Program-made: the position numbers and the translations under genes | DNA from: Candidatus Stammera capleta | Lineage (GTDB): Bacteria; Pseudomonadota; Gammaproteobacteria; Enterobacterales; Enterobacteriaceae | DNA length: 64,000 nucleotides | Direction of reading: 5' to 3' | NCBI GenBank assembly: GCA_015134315.1 | Contig: CP043973.1 | Span: 151,611 to 215,610 of the forward strand | Shown: one piece after another, positions 36,722-46,593 of the stretch | How positions within the stretch are numbered: position 1 is the first letter of the stretch | Layout of the letters: each line of letters begins with the position of its first letter | Notes under the pieces: model-generated | Told to the model about the DNA's origin: nothing | What the model saw: the letters and a program-made list of their open reading frames with translations, nothing else | Database searches by the model: none

Positions 36722-37720
36722 TTACTTATTTTTAATTTTCTTAGGAGGCCAATTTTTTAATTTCATACCTAATTTTAAATTTTTTAAAGATAAAATATTT
36801 TTAATTTCAGTTAGTGACTTTTTGCCTAAATTAGGAGTTTTTAATAAATCAAATTCTGTTTTTTGAACTAAATCACCTATATAATTTATATTTTCTGTTT
36901 TTAAACAATTTGCAGATCTAACTGTAAGTTCTAAATCATCAACAGATGATAATAATACAGGATTAAATTTAAATTTTTTTTTTTTTTTTTTATATAAATA
37001 ATTATCTTTTAATTCAACAAATGTTTTTAGTTGATTGTATAAAATAGTCGAAGCTTTTCTAATAGCTAATTCAGGATCTAAAGTGCCATTAGTTTTAATA
37101 TCAATTATTAATCTATCTAAATCATTTCTATCTTTAAATCTAGTTGATTCTATATTATATGAAATATATTTTATAGGAGAAAAAAATGAATCTAAAAATA
37201 ATCTATTAATAGATGAATTTTCTTTATTTTTAAAATTATTCTTCTTATCAGAAGCAGAAATAAATCCTATTCCTAATTCTATTTTAAGCTTCATATTAAT
37301 AGAACAATTTTTATCTGTTATATTACATATTATATGATTTTTATTATGTATATAAATTTCTTTATCACATACAATATCAGAAGCTGTAACATTACATATG
37401 CCTTTTTTTTTTATATAAGCATAAACATATTCACTATCTCCATCAATTCTTAAATATACACCTTTTAAGTTTAAAAGAACTTCATTAATATCTTCTAATA
37501 AACCATCTTTAACACTAAATTCATGTAATACACCTTCAATTTCAACTTCAGTAATAGAATATCCAGGCATAGAAGATAATAAAATTCTTCTTAACGAATT
37601 ACCTATAGTATGACCAAAACCTCTTTCTAGAGGTTCTAAAATTATTTTAGAATGATTTGATGATATCTTTTTAACATCTATAATTTTAGGTTTTAAAAAT
37701 TTATAAGGAAATTCAAACAT
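36722..37720 (-). CDS. rpoA: DNA-directed RNA polymerase alpha subunit
   Basis: Scaffold for polymerase assembly. 332 aa (E. coli 329). [42 protein letters not shown], then [59 protein letters not shown] and [11 protein letters not shown]. Between the two domains six consecutive Lys codons are all AAA, giving an A18 tract (T18 on plus, 36974-36991). The CTD, which contacts UP elements and activators, is thus kept even though almost no regulators are expected. Confidence 0.97.
   Translation of the reverse strand: MFEFPYKFLKPKIIDVKKISSNHSKIILEPLERGFGHTIGNSLRRILLSSMPGYSITEVEIEGVLHEFSVKDGLLEDINEVLLNLKGVYLRIDGDSEYVYAYIKKKGICNVTASDIVCDKEIYIHNKNHIICNITDKNCSINMKLKIELGIGFISASDKKNNFKNKENSSINRLFLDSFFSPIKYISYNIESTRFKDRNDLDRLIIDIKTNGTLDPELAIRKASTILYNQLKTFVELKDNYLYKKKKKKFKFNPVLLSSVDDLELTVRSANCLKTENINYIGDLVQKTEFDLLKTPNLGKKSLTEIKNILSLKNLKLGMKLKNWPPKKIKNK
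36974..36991 (-). repeat. A18 homopolymer inside the rpoA interdomain linker
   Basis: Eighteen T on the plus strand, that is 18 A on the coding strand, forming exactly six AAA Lys codons. It lies between the alpha NTD and CTD. Tracts this long are prone to polymerase slippage in replication and transcription. Confidence 0.97.
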
Positions 37721-37750
37721 ATTTATATAAACAAAATTAAATTAATATAA

Positions 37751-38371
37751 TTATTTAGAATAAAATTCTAAAATAAGATGTTCTTGAATATCAAATAAAA
37801 TCATAGAACGTTTAGGAATAAATTTAAAAATACCTTCCATTTTATCAAAATTTATATCTAATCAAATTGGTTTATCTTTTTTGTTATATATATCTAATGA
37901 ATATTTAATTCTAATTTGATTTTTACATTTAGGATTTATTTTAATTATATCATTAGGTTTAACTAAATAAGAAGGTATATTAACTGTTTTATTATTAACT
38001 AATATAGACTTATGACTTACTAGTTGTCTAGCTTCAGCTCTTGTAACTGAAAAACCCATTCTATAAACTATATTATCTAATCTTCTTTCTAATAATTTTA
38101 ATAAATAATTACCAGTATTTCCTTTATATTTTATAGATTTATAATAATAATTAATAAATTGTTTTTCTAATATACCATAAATTCTTTTTAATTTTTGTTT
38201 TTCTCTTAATTGTATTCCATAATCTGAAATTCTACCTCTTTTATAAAAATGTTGACCAGGCAAACGATCTATTTTACATTTAGTATCAATATTTCTTATA
38301 TTAGATTTTAAAAATAAATCCGTACACTCTCTTCTACTTAATTTTAATTTAGGACCTATATATTTAGACAT
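37751..38371 (-). CDS. rpsD: 30S ribosomal protein S4
   Basis: Primary 16S-binding protein. 206 aa, equal to E. coli. The ATG at 38371 is chosen ([20 protein letters not shown]); an upstream ATG extension would run into rpsK. The S4 RNA-binding fold is in [20 protein letters not shown] and [19 protein letters not shown]. The C-terminus crosses a TGA Trp (KPIWLDI) and ends INEHLIVELYSK-like ([12 protein letters not shown]). Between rpsK and rpoA as in the alpha operon. Confidence 0.96.
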
Positions 38372-38384
38372 ATATTTATAAAAT

Positions 38385-38780
38385 TTAAACTCTTCTTTTT
38401 TTAGGAGGACGACAACCATTATGTGGTATTGGAGTAATATCACTTATATTAGTAATATTAAAACCGGCTAAATTTAACGCTCTTATACTAGAATCTCTTC
38501 CAGGACCAGGACCGCTTATTTTAATCTCTAAATTTTTAATTCCATAATTTTTAATTATTTCAGAACATTTTTCTACAGCTATTTGAGCTGCAAAAGGAGT
38601 TGATTTTCTAGAACCTTTAAAACCGCAACTACCAGCGGTAGTTCAACCTAATATATTTCCACTTAAATCAGTTATACTAACTATAGTATTATTAAATGAA
38701 GCATATATATAAACAACACCATTTAAAAGTTTTTTGTTAAATTTTTTAATCTTTTTATTATTTTTAAATTTTTTAATCAT
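38385..38780 (-). CDS. rpsK: 30S ribosomal protein S11
   Basis: Platform protein of the 30S subunit. 131 aa (E. coli 129). The frame continues through one [16 protein letters not shown] with Trp, then [20 protein letters not shown]. The C-terminus has [16 protein letters not shown], then [20 protein letters not shown] in near-family form (here [20 protein letters not shown]). TAA stop at 38385. Alpha operon, between rpsM and rpsD. Confidence 0.95.
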
Positions 38781-38795
38781 AATATACCTATAAAT

Positions 38796-39149
38796 TTATT
38801 TAATATATTTACGATTTTTTTTACAAGTTTTAGAATTATTTTTAGTTTTTTGTCCTCTTACAGGCAAACCTTTCTTATGTCGTATACCTTTATAACAATT
38901 AATATCTACCAAACGTTTAATATTTAACATAATTTCTCTTCTTAAATCACCTTCTACTAAATAATTAGAAATATTTTTTCTTATTAAATTTACTTCAGAA
39001 CTATTTAAATCTTTAACAATTTTATAATAATTAATATTTAAATTATCACAAATTTTTTTAGAAATAGATTTACCTATTCCATAAATATATGTTAATGATA
39101 CCATAATATTTTTATTATCAGGTATATTTATACCAGCTATTCTTACCAT
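38796..39149 (-). CDS. rpsM: 30S ribosomal protein S13
   Basis: 30S head protein contacting the 50S and P-site tRNA. 117 aa (E. coli 118). MVRIAGINIPDNKNIMVSLT is the family start. The helix-two-turn-helix region IYGIGKSISKKIC is present, and LVEGDLRREIMLNIKRL precedes the basic tail RHKKGLPVRGQKTKNNSKT. The leader has AGGTAATAAA before the ATG. Confidence 0.96.
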   Translation of the reverse strand: MVRIAGINIPDNKNIMVSLTYIYGIGKSISKKICDNLNINYYKIVKDLNSSEVNLIRKNISNYLVEGDLRREIMLNIKRLVDINCYKGIRHKKGLPVRGQKTKNNSKTCKKNRKYIK

Positions 39150-39184
39150 TTTATTACCTAAAATATATTATAAAATAAAATTAT

Positions 39185-39301
39185 TTAACCTTGACGTTGT
39201 TTATGTTTAGGATTAATTTTACATATAACTCTAATAACTCTATTTCTTTTGACTATTTTACAATGACTACAAATTTTTTTAACAGAAGCTCTAACTTTCA
39301 T
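39185..39301 (-). CDS. rpmJ: 50S ribosomal protein L36
   Basis: 38 aa, exactly the family length. [20 protein letters not shown], then [17 protein letters not shown]. The zinc ligands C11, C14, C27 and H33 are all present, so this is the zinc-binding form. Sits between secY and rpsM as in E. coli. Confidence 0.95.
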   Translation of the reverse strand: MKVRASVKKICSHCKIVKRNRVIRVICKINPKHKQRQG

Positions 39302-39309
39302 ATAATATT

Positions 39310-40632
39310 TTAAAAATAATTTTTCTTTAAAATTGATAAATATTTATTAGATATTAATAATGTTTGTATTTGAATAATTAAATCTATTATAACTACAACA
39401 ATAATTAATAATGAAATACCACTTACAGAAAATGATAATTTTATTATTTCATTTATAAAATCAGGTATTAAACAAACTATAGAAATATAAATAGAATTAA
39501 ATAATGTTAAACGTAAAACAATATTTTTAATTTTATTAGCAGTAAACATACCTGGTCTAATATTAGGAATATAAGCACCTACCTTTTTTAAATTATTAGA
39601 AATTTCAACGGGATTAAATATTAATAAAGTATAAAAAAAACAAAAAAATATAATAAATAATATATATATCAACAAATATAAAAATTGTTTAGGATAAAAT
39701 AAATTAATAAAGAAAAATAAATTCTTAAAAATTAAATTATTATTTAACCATACAAATAATAAAGAAGGCAAAATCATAATACTAGATGTAAATATAGAAG
39801 GCATTACACCTGCAGAATTAATCTTTAAAGGTAAATACGTATCTTTAGAATTTATAAAAGAATATTTACTTCTTTGATATCCTTTAATAGCATATTGTAT
39901 AAATATATTTCTTTGAGCTGTTTCAACTAAAACTATAAAATATATTATAAAAAATAAAAAAGAAAATACAAATAATAATTTAAATATATATAAAGAATTT
40001 AAGTTTATTAATTTAAAAAAATTTAATATTAAATTAGGTAAATTAGAAATAATATTAATAAAAATTATTATTGAAACTCCATTACCTAATCCATTTTCAG
40101 TAATTTTATCCGATAATCAAACCAAAAACATAGTACTAGTTACTAAACTAAGTATTGATGTAATTAAAAATATAAATTTAGTAACAACAATATTATTATA
40201 TAAAATATTATATTTTAAAATTAAAAACGACAATAATGTAGACTGTATAATAGATAATAATAATGTTAAATATTTAATATAGTTATTAATTTTAAATTTT
40301 CCATTAATACCATCTTTTTTTAAATTAATAAAATATGGAATAATAACAGTTAATAATTGAATTATTATAGATGAAGATATATATGGCATTATACCTAATA
40401 TAAATATTGAAGTATAAAACAAAGAACTATTAAAAAATAATTTAAAAAAATCTGTAAAATTATTATTATATTTATTTAATATATTGTTAAAATTAAATAA
40501 TTTTATACCTGGTATAGGTATAAAATACCCTATTCTTAAAACTAATATAGTACAAAAAAAATAATATAATCTATTTTTTAATTCTTTTAAATTTTCAGAT
40601 CTATTATCAAAAAGTATTTTGTTTATATTCAT
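39310..40632 (-). CDS. secY: Preprotein translocase subunit SecY
   Basis: Central channel of the Sec translocon in the inner membrane. 440 aa (E. coli 443), about ten hydrophobic spans. It starts [20 protein letters not shown] and has [14 protein letters not shown] (family RLGSFIPIPGI). [17 protein letters not shown] (family [17 protein letters not shown]) forms TM2/plug. [22 protein letters not shown] is the conserved loop 8-9. A TGA-coded Trp at about 40.115 kb. Its presence shows that some proteins still cross or enter the inner membrane. Confidence 0.96.
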
Positions 40633-40672
40633 AATTTTTAAATTAAAATTTTAAATTAATATAAATAATTAA

Positions 40673-41104
40673 TTAAATATTTAATTTCTTTTTAACTCCA
40701 TTAGAAATTTTAATATTATTATCAATAATTATTATATTTTTATTATTAAAATTACCATTTAATATAATTTTTACACTATTTACATAATATGGTATAATTT
40801 TTTTTTTTTTTAATACTTTTATGCTTAATTTAGTATCATTATCTAATATATTTAAATCACATAAACGTACTTCAAAATTTTTTTTTTTATTAATAACTTT
40901 ATTAAAACCAAATTTAGGAATACGACGATAAAACGGTGTTTGACCACCTTCAAAACATCTTTTGATCTTAAAACCAGATCTAGATTTTTGCCCTTTATGT
41001 CCTCTACCACAAGTTTTACCTAATCCTGTACTGGATCCTCTGCCTTTTCTTTTAAATTTAAATTTAGATTTTTTATTAGGCTTTAATTTATTTATCAATA
41101 ACAT
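40673..41104 (-). CDS. rplO: 50S ribosomal protein L15
   Basis: 143 aa (E. coli 144). The Gly-rich start ([47 protein letters not shown]) is family-like, with [16 protein letters not shown] before it. The C-terminal half is more diverged. A T14 run (40798-40811) is inside the gene. rpmD, which normally lies between rpsE and rplO, is absent: only about 106 bases separate rplO from rpsE. Confidence 0.95.
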   Translation of the reverse strand: MLLINKLKPNKKSKFKFKRKGRGSSTGLGKTCGRGHKGQKSRSGFKIKRCFEGGQTPFYRRIPKFGFNKVINKKKNFEVRLCDLNILDNDTKLSIKVLKKKKIIPYYVNSVKIILNGNFNNKNIIIIDNNIKISNGVKKKLNI

Positions 41105-41210
41105 TTTAATTAATAACCAAATTTTATTTTTATAAATAATATAATATACTTAAATATATAATTACAATAATTTTTATAATATTTTATATAAAATAAATTA
41201 TAAATAAAAA

Positions 41211-41696
41211 TTAAATTATATCTTTTAAAGATTTACCTCTTTTTAATGCAATATATAAAGGTGACTGCATTTTTGACAAAGTAATAATAGTAGCTTTTAT
41301 AACATTTATAGGATTAGTTGATCCATAACATTTAGATAAAATATTTTTAATACCAACAGCCTCAAATACAGATTTCATAGATCTTCCTGCTATTATTCCT
41401 GTACCTTCACATGCAGGTTTAATAAAAATCTTAGTTCTTACATATCAACCATATACAGAATATCTAATAGTTTTTTTTTTATTTAATATTATACTAATCA
41501 TATTTTTTTTAGATTTATTAATAGATTTTTGAATAGCTATAGGAACTTCCTTAGATTTTCCATATCCATAACCAACTTTACCTTTTTTATCACCTACTAC
41601 AGTAAGAGCAGAAAAAGAAAAAATTCTACCACCTTTAACAGTTTTAGATATTCTATTAACACATATTAATTTTTCATAAAATTCATTATTATTCAT
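41211..41696 (-). CDS. rpsE: 30S ribosomal protein S5
   Basis: Decoding-accuracy protein of the 30S. 161 aa (E. coli 167). [20 protein letters not shown] and [20 protein letters not shown] are the dsRNA-binding-like domain. The C-terminal domain [20 protein letters not shown] and [20 protein letters not shown] follows a TGA Trp. Spc operon, between rplR and rplO. Confidence 0.96.
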
Positions 41697-41723
41697 ATAA
41701 TTTAATTACCTATAACATTTTTA

Positions 41724-42080
41724 TTAAAATAATAAACCATATTTACGAGCACTATTTGCTAAAGCTTTAATTCTTCCATGATACTTAAAACCAGATTTAT
41801 CAAAAACTACATTAAATATATTTTTTTTTAAACATTTTAAAGCAATATTTTTACCAATTATTTTGGAAATTTTAATATTATCAAATTTTAAATTTCTAAA
41901 TGATTTTTGTAATGTAGAACAACTTAAAGCAACAAAAGATTTATTATTTTTAAAGTAAATAACTTGAGAATAAATATGTTTAGAAGTTTTATATACTACT
42001 AAGCGATATTTATTAATATTTTTTATATTAGAGCGAAATTTTTTACATCTACGTAAACGCAATATTTTTTTATTTATCAT
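41724..42080 (-). CDS. rplR: 50S ribosomal protein L18
   Basis: Binds 5S rRNA in the central protuberance. 118 aa (E. coli 117). MINKKILRLRRCKKFRSNIK, then RLVVYKTSKHIYSQVI, and the C-terminal VVFDKSGFKYHGRIKALANS with ARKYGLLF ending (family AREAGLQF). Complete, no TGA. Confidence 0.95.
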   Translation of the reverse strand: MINKKILRLRRCKKFRSNIKNINKYRLVVYKTSKHIYSQVIYFKNNKSFVALSCSTLQKSFRNLKFDNIKISKIIGKNIALKCLKKNIFNVVFDKSGFKYHGRIKALANSARKYGLLF

Positions 42081-42090
42081 ATAAATTATA

Positions 42091-42636
42091 TTATTTAGTT
42101 TTTTTTTTATATTCTTTTATACGTACAAATTCATTTATATAACGAATACCTTTTCCTTTTCTATAACTTTCTGGTGGTCTAAAAGATCTTATTCTTGCAG
42201 ATACTTGGCCTACTAATTGCTTATCATAACCTCTTACAACAATTTCATTAGATGTAGGACAAGTTATATTAATATTATCAGGTATTAAATAAGTTATAAT
42301 ATGAGAAAATCCAATATTTAAATTTAATATATTATCTTTTATAAAAGCTTTATATCCTATTCCTATTAAAATTAATTTTTTCTCAAAATTTTTATATAAA
42401 CCAATAATATTATTATTAATAATTGATCTTAAAGTTCCTAATATATTTTTTTTATTACTATATTTTTTTAACTTTAAATAAATTAATTTTTTTTCTTCAT
42501 TAAATATAATATTTATACAATTTGGTATTTTATTTTTTATAATTAAATTACCTTTAATACAATAAATATATTTTGTTTTTATTTTTATAATTATATCATC
42601 TAATACTATAATAGGTTTTTTAGCTATACGAGACAT
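42091..42636 (-). CDS. rplF: 50S ribosomal protein L6
   Basis: 181 aa (E. coli 177). The ATG at 42636 (MSRIAKKPIIV) matches the family start; upstream in-frame codons overlap rpsH. The C-terminal repeat has GIGYKAFIKDNILNLNIGFS and the strongly conserved VRGYDKQLVGQVSARIRSFR, PPESYRKGKGIRY. Spc operon between rpsH and rplR. Confidence 0.95.
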   Translation of the reverse strand: MSRIAKKPIIVLDDIIIKIKTKYIYCIKGNLIIKNKIPNCINIIFNEEKKLIYLKLKKYSNKKNILGTLRSIINNNIIGLYKNFEKKLILIGIGYKAFIKDNILNLNIGFSHIITYLIPDNINITCPTSNEIVVRGYDKQLVGQVSARIRSFRPPESYRKGKGIRYINEFVRIKEYKKKTK

Positions 42637-42643
42637 TTTAATC

Positions 42644-43039
42644 CTAAAAAATATAACAAAGTATTTCTCCACCAGTCTTTAATTTATAAGCTTGTTTATC
42701 AGTTAATAAACCTAAATTAGTGGATATTATTAAAGTTCCTAAATTAGAATATATAATAGGTAAATTATTATAATTATTATAAATTCTTAAACTAGGTTTA
42801 CTAATTCTTTTAATTATATTTATTACCGGTTTATTTAAAAAATATTTTAAATTAATTAAAATTTTTTTAATTTTATTATTAAATAATAAACTATAATTTT
42901 TTATATATCCTTCATTAAATAATATTTTTGTAATAGATTCTTTAATTTTAGAATGATAAACAATAACATTATCTTTTTTAGATAATTGACCGTTTCTTAT
43001 TATAGTTAACATGTTTCCTATAGGATCTTGTAAACTCAT
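42644..43039 (-). CDS. rpsH: 30S ribosomal protein S8
   Basis: Primary 16S-binding protein and, in E. coli, the translational repressor of the spc operon. 131 aa (E. coli 130). MSLQDPIGNMLTIIRNGQLS (family MSMQDPIADMLTRIRNGQ) and YSNLGTLIISTNLGLLTDKQ, with ALKTGGEILCYIF-type ending (KLKTGGEILCYIF). 7 bases upstream of rplF. Confidence 0.95.
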   Translation of the reverse strand: MSLQDPIGNMLTIIRNGQLSKKDNVIVYHSKIKESITKILFNEGYIKNYSLLFNNKIKKILINLKYFLNKPVINIIKRISKPSLRIYNNYNNLPIIYSNLGTLIISTNLGLLTDKQAYKLKTGGEILCYIF

Positions 43040-43071
43040 AAATCACCTTTAATTTTAATTAAATTAAAATA

Positions 43072-43377
43072 TTATCAACTTGACTTCTTTAATCCAGGTA
43101 TATAACCTTTAGAAGCAAATTCTCTAAATTTAATTCTACTTAAACCAAATTTCCTTAAATAACCATGTGGTCGTCCTGTTATAATACATCTATTTTTACT
43201 ACGTATATAACTAGAATCCTTAGGTAATAATTGTAATTTAATAATGGCTTTTCATCTATTTACATTACTAGTTTTATTATTAGAAATTATTTTTTTTAAA
43301 GTTAATCTTTTTCTAAAATATTTATTAATTAAAAATCTTCTTTTTTTTTCACGCATTATAATTGATTTTTTAGTCAT
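43072..43377 (-). CDS. rpsN: 30S ribosomal protein S14
   Basis: 101 aa, the long zinc-independent form as in E. coli (101). [20 protein letters not shown] at the start; [20 protein letters not shown] and [19 protein letters not shown] at the end. The final codons are TCA AGT TGA TAA. Because S14 invariably ends in SW, this is direct proof that TGA is read as Trp and TAA stops. It would be cut at the internal TGA near residue 40 under the standard code. Confidence 0.95.
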
Positions 43378-43388
43378 AAAAAACTCAT

Positions 43389-43928
43389 TTATTTATTAAA
43401 AGGGAATAATAATTTTTTAAACAAATAAGAGGATTTATCAAAACCACAATTATTTAATACTATAGATATATTCATTCCATGTATATGTTTTGCTTTTTCA
43501 TAATTTATTTCAGGAAATATTGTATGTTCTTTTATACCAATATTTAAATTTCCATTTAAATCTATACATTTTCTAGAAAATCCTCTAAAATCTCTAATCC
43601 TAGGAATAACAATAAAAATTAATCTATCTAAAAAATTTCACATATTTTTTTTTCTCAAAGTAACTTTACAACCTATAGGCATGTTTTTTCTTATTTTAAA
43701 ATTAGATATAGATTTTTTAGATTTAGTTATAATAGCTTTTTGAGAAGATATTAATTCTATATTATTCAATATAATTGAAAAATTTTTTTTATCAAAATTT
43801 TTAATATTTAAACCTACATTTATAACTATTTTAATTAATTTTGGAACTTGCATTATAGATTTATAATTAAATTTATTTATGATTTTTTTAATAATATTTT
43901 TTTTATATAAAATATATAATTTACTCAT
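43389..43928 (-). CDS. rplE: 50S ribosomal protein L5
   Basis: 5S rRNA-binding protein. 179 aa, same as E. coli. MQVPKLIKIVINVGLN, GCKVTLRKKNMWNFLDRLI (Trp = TGA), PRIRDFRGFSRKCIDLNGNL and the FPEINYEKAKHIHGMNISIV block (family FPEIDYDKVDRVRGLDITI). Between rplX and rpsN, with 11 bases to rpsN. Confidence 0.95.
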
Positions 43929-43932
43929 AATT

Positions 43933-44250
43933 TTATAAAAGTTTTAACTTATTAAGTTTTAAATAACGAATTTTTTTATTATTTTTATACATAAAACCTA
44001 TTTTAGATATTTTATTATTTTGATTACAAATATGACTAATATTAGAAATATCTATAAAAGATTCTTTTTTAATAATACCGCCTATAATATTATTAGATGG
44101 AATAGATTTTTGATGTTTATAAACAACATTTAATCCATCTATTATAACCTTTTTTCTTTTATGTAAAATTTTTTTTATTATACCTGTTTTACCCTTATCT
44201 TTACCTGAAATTATTATAACCTTATCATTAACTTTATATTTATTTGCCAT
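43933..44250 (-). CDS. rplX: 50S ribosomal protein L24
   Basis: Assembly-initiating 23S-binding protein. 105 aa (E. coli 104). The KOW motif is KVNDKVIIISGKDKGKTGII, then KKVIIDGLNVVYKHQKSIP and GGIIKKESFIDISNI. The leader has AGGTATAA before the ATG. Stops 4 bases before the rplE start. Confidence 0.95.
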   Translation of the reverse strand: MANKYKVNDKVIIISGKDKGKTGIIKKILHKRKKVIIDGLNVVYKHQKSIPSNNIIGGIIKKESFIDISNISHICNQNNKISKIGFMYKNNKKIRYLKLNKLKLL

Positions 44251-44275
44251 ATATTTATTATACCTAATAATTATT

Positions 44276-44644
44276 TTATATTACTTCTGGAGCTAAAGAT
44301 ATAATTTTCATAAATTTTTCATTACGTAATTCTCTAGTTACTGCTCCAAATATTCTAGTACCTAACGGAAAATAATTTACATTTAATATCACACAAGCAT
44401 TATTATCAAATTTAATTCATGAACCATCTGATCTACGTATACCATATTTAGTTCTAACTATAACAGCTGTTAATACCTCTCCTTTTTTTACTTTACTTTT
44501 AGATATAACTTCTTTAACAGCTACTTTAACTAAATCACCTATTTTAGCATAACGTTTTCTAGAACCACCTAAAACCTTAATACACATAACTAATTTAGCG
44601 CCTGTATTATCAGCTACTAATAATAAAGATCTCTCTTGTATCAT
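44276..44644 (-). CDS. rplN: 50S ribosomal protein L14
   Basis: 122 aa (E. coli 123). [20 protein letters not shown], then [20 protein letters not shown], and [15 protein letters not shown] with TGA Trp (here [16 protein letters not shown]). The end [18 protein letters not shown] is nearly the E. coli sequence ([18 protein letters not shown]). Starts 4 bases after the rpsQ stop. Confidence 0.96.
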
Positions 44645-44648
44645 AATA

Positions 44649-44891
44649 TTATATATATTTTTTAATAAATTTTTTAAAAATTCAAGATTTTTTTTTAGAA
44701 ATAGGTTTAGATTGTTCTATTTCTATATAATCATTTATATTACATAAATTATTGCTATCATGAACATAAATACTATTTTTCTTTTTAATATATTTTTTAT
44801 AAATTTTATGTTTAATTATTTTTATAATCAATACTTTTATAGTTTTAAATGATTTTTTTTTTATTACTATACCTTTTAATGTTTTTTTCAT
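44649..44891 (-). CDS. rpsQ: 30S ribosomal protein S17
   Basis: 80 aa (E. coli 84). [20 protein letters not shown] at the start, [20 protein letters not shown] in the middle, and [20 protein letters not shown] at the end, with TGA at the conserved Trp. The start codon lies 47 bases inside the 3' part of rpmC, an unusually long overlap; no later in-frame ATG would keep the family N-terminus. Confidence 0.93.
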
Positions 44892-45078
44892 TATTTTTAA
44901 TACTTATAATAGTTTTAATCAAAGAAATTTTTTTTTTACATAACCTTATTAAATTATTATTTTTTAAATTTTTTAAAAAAAATTTATATTTTAAATCAAA
45001 CAGTTCCCTATATAAACAATATAATTTTTTTTTTAAATCATTATAATTTTTATTATTTAAATTATTTAATATTTTCAT
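44845..45078 (-). CDS. rpmC: 50S ribosomal protein L29 with a C-terminal extension
   Basis: 77 aa against 63 in E. coli. [20 protein letters not shown] and LYRELFDLKYKFFLKNLKNN align with the two-helix L29 fold. The natural end is around residue 62-64, and the remaining Lys/Asn-rich tail ([12 protein letters not shown]) is translated from DNA that also codes the N-terminus of S17. The tail appears to have arisen by loss of the original stop. Confidence 0.88.
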   Translation of the reverse strand: MKILNNLNNKNYNDLKKKLYCLYRELFDLKYKFFLKNLKNNNLIRLCKKKISLIKTIISIKNNEKNIKRYSNKKKII

Positions 45079-45488
45079 ATAGATTCTTCTTTATATACTA
45101 AAATTGTTTTAACACATAATTTAGCTCCTGCTAATTTAAATACTTTTTTAACTAAGTTTTCACTTATTCCTTCGACTTCATATAAAATTTTACCAGGTTT
45201 AACTACTGCAACTCAATATTCTACATTTCCTTTACCTTTTCCCATACGAACTTCTAAAGGTTTTTTAGTTATAGGTTTATCTGGAAATATTCTTATTCAC
45301 ATTTTTCCATTATTTTTTACAAATCTAGTTATCACTTTACGGGCAGATTCTATTTGCCTTGAAGTTATACTACCTCTAGTAATAGCTTTTAAACCATACA
45401 TACCAAAATTAACTTTACTATCTAAAGAAAATCCTTTATTACGACCTTTTTGATACTTTCTATATTTAGTTTTTTTAGGTTGTAACAT
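45066..45488 (-). CDS. rplP: 50S ribosomal protein L16
   Basis: 140 aa (E. coli 136). [20 protein letters not shown], then [20 protein letters not shown] and [20 protein letters not shown] with Trp as TGA. The chain reaches the usual L16 length at codon 137 (VYKEESI), where the next codon is TGA (45075-45077), followed by Lys-Tyr and TAA. With UGA = Trp the protein gains WKY and overlaps rpmC by 13 bases. Confidence 0.94.
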
Positions 45489-45517
45489 AAATGCATGTTC
45501 CTATTAATTAATAAACA

Positions 45518-46222
45518 TTAAATTTTATTTTTATTTGATAATTTTTTTATATAATTTATATTTATTCTATTTGTACTTTTCAATAAATAATATTTATCTA
45601 AAATTTCTCCTTTAAAAATTCATACTTTTATGCCTATTACTCCATAATTAGTAAAAGCTTCAGAAAATCCATAATCTATGTTAGCTCTTAAAGTATGCAA
45701 AGGAATTCTACCTTCTTTATATCACTCTTTTCTAGCTATTTCAACACCAGATAATCTTCCACTAACTTTAATTTTTATTCCTTTAGCACCCAAGCGCATA
45801 GCATTGGAAATACATCTTTTAATAACTCTTCTAAACATTATTCTTCTTTCTAATTGAATTGAAATATTACGAGAAACTAAATAAGCATCTAATTCAGGTT
45901 TTCTTATTTCAAATATATTAATTTGACATGGAACTTCTGTAATTAATCTTATTCTTGTTCTTAATTTATCTACATCTTCTCCTTTTTTACCTATAACAAT
46001 ACCAGGTCTAGCTGTATATATAGTTATTTTAATACTTTTTGCAGGTCTTTCAATAATTATTTTAGAAACTAAAGCTCTAAATAATTTTTTTTCTAAATAA
46101 GTTCTTACTAAATAATCATTATATAATATATTAGAAAAATTTTTATTATTAGATATTCAAGAAGAATTTCATGTTTTTATAATACCTAATCTTAAAATAT
46201 TAGGATTAACTTTTTGACCCAT
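45518..46222 (-). CDS. rpsC: 30S ribosomal protein S3
   Basis: mRNA-entry-site protein with helicase activity. 234 aa (E. coli 233). [20 protein letters not shown] starts the protein (TGA Trp), the KH domain has [19 protein letters not shown], and the C-terminal domain has [20 protein letters not shown]-like sequence ([15 protein letters not shown]), then [15 protein letters not shown] and [16 protein letters not shown]. Open only with UGA = Trp. One base separates it from rplV. Confidence 0.95.
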
Positions 46223-46223
46223 T

Positions 46224-46571
46224 TTAAATATCCTTTTTATTATTATTTGATAAAAATATTGTAATATGACTAGTACGTTTAAGAATATAATCTACTTTTC
46301 CTTTAGCTCTAGGAAATATTCTTTTTATTAAAGAACCATTATCAACATAAATTTTAGATATTACTAAATCATTATAATTAAGTTTAAAATTATTTATAGC
46401 ATTCTGTATTACAGAACATAAAACTTTCTTAATTATAAAAGCAGCTTTTTTATTAATAAAATTTAATATATTTAAAGCTACATCAACTTTTTTATTTTTA
46501 ATTAAATTAGTTACTAATCTTATTTTAGTAGAAGACGATCTAACATATTTTAATTTAGCATAAACTTCCAT
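46224..46571 (-). CDS. rplV: 50S ribosomal protein L22
   Basis: Lines the peptide exit tunnel. 115 aa (E. coli 110). [20 protein letters not shown], then [20 protein letters not shown]; the beta-hairpin [20 protein letters not shown] (family [20 protein letters not shown]) is intact. S10 operon between rpsS and rpsC. Confidence 0.95.
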   Translation of the reverse strand: [115 protein letters not shown]

Positions 46572-46593
46572 AAATAATTACCAAAATATATTA

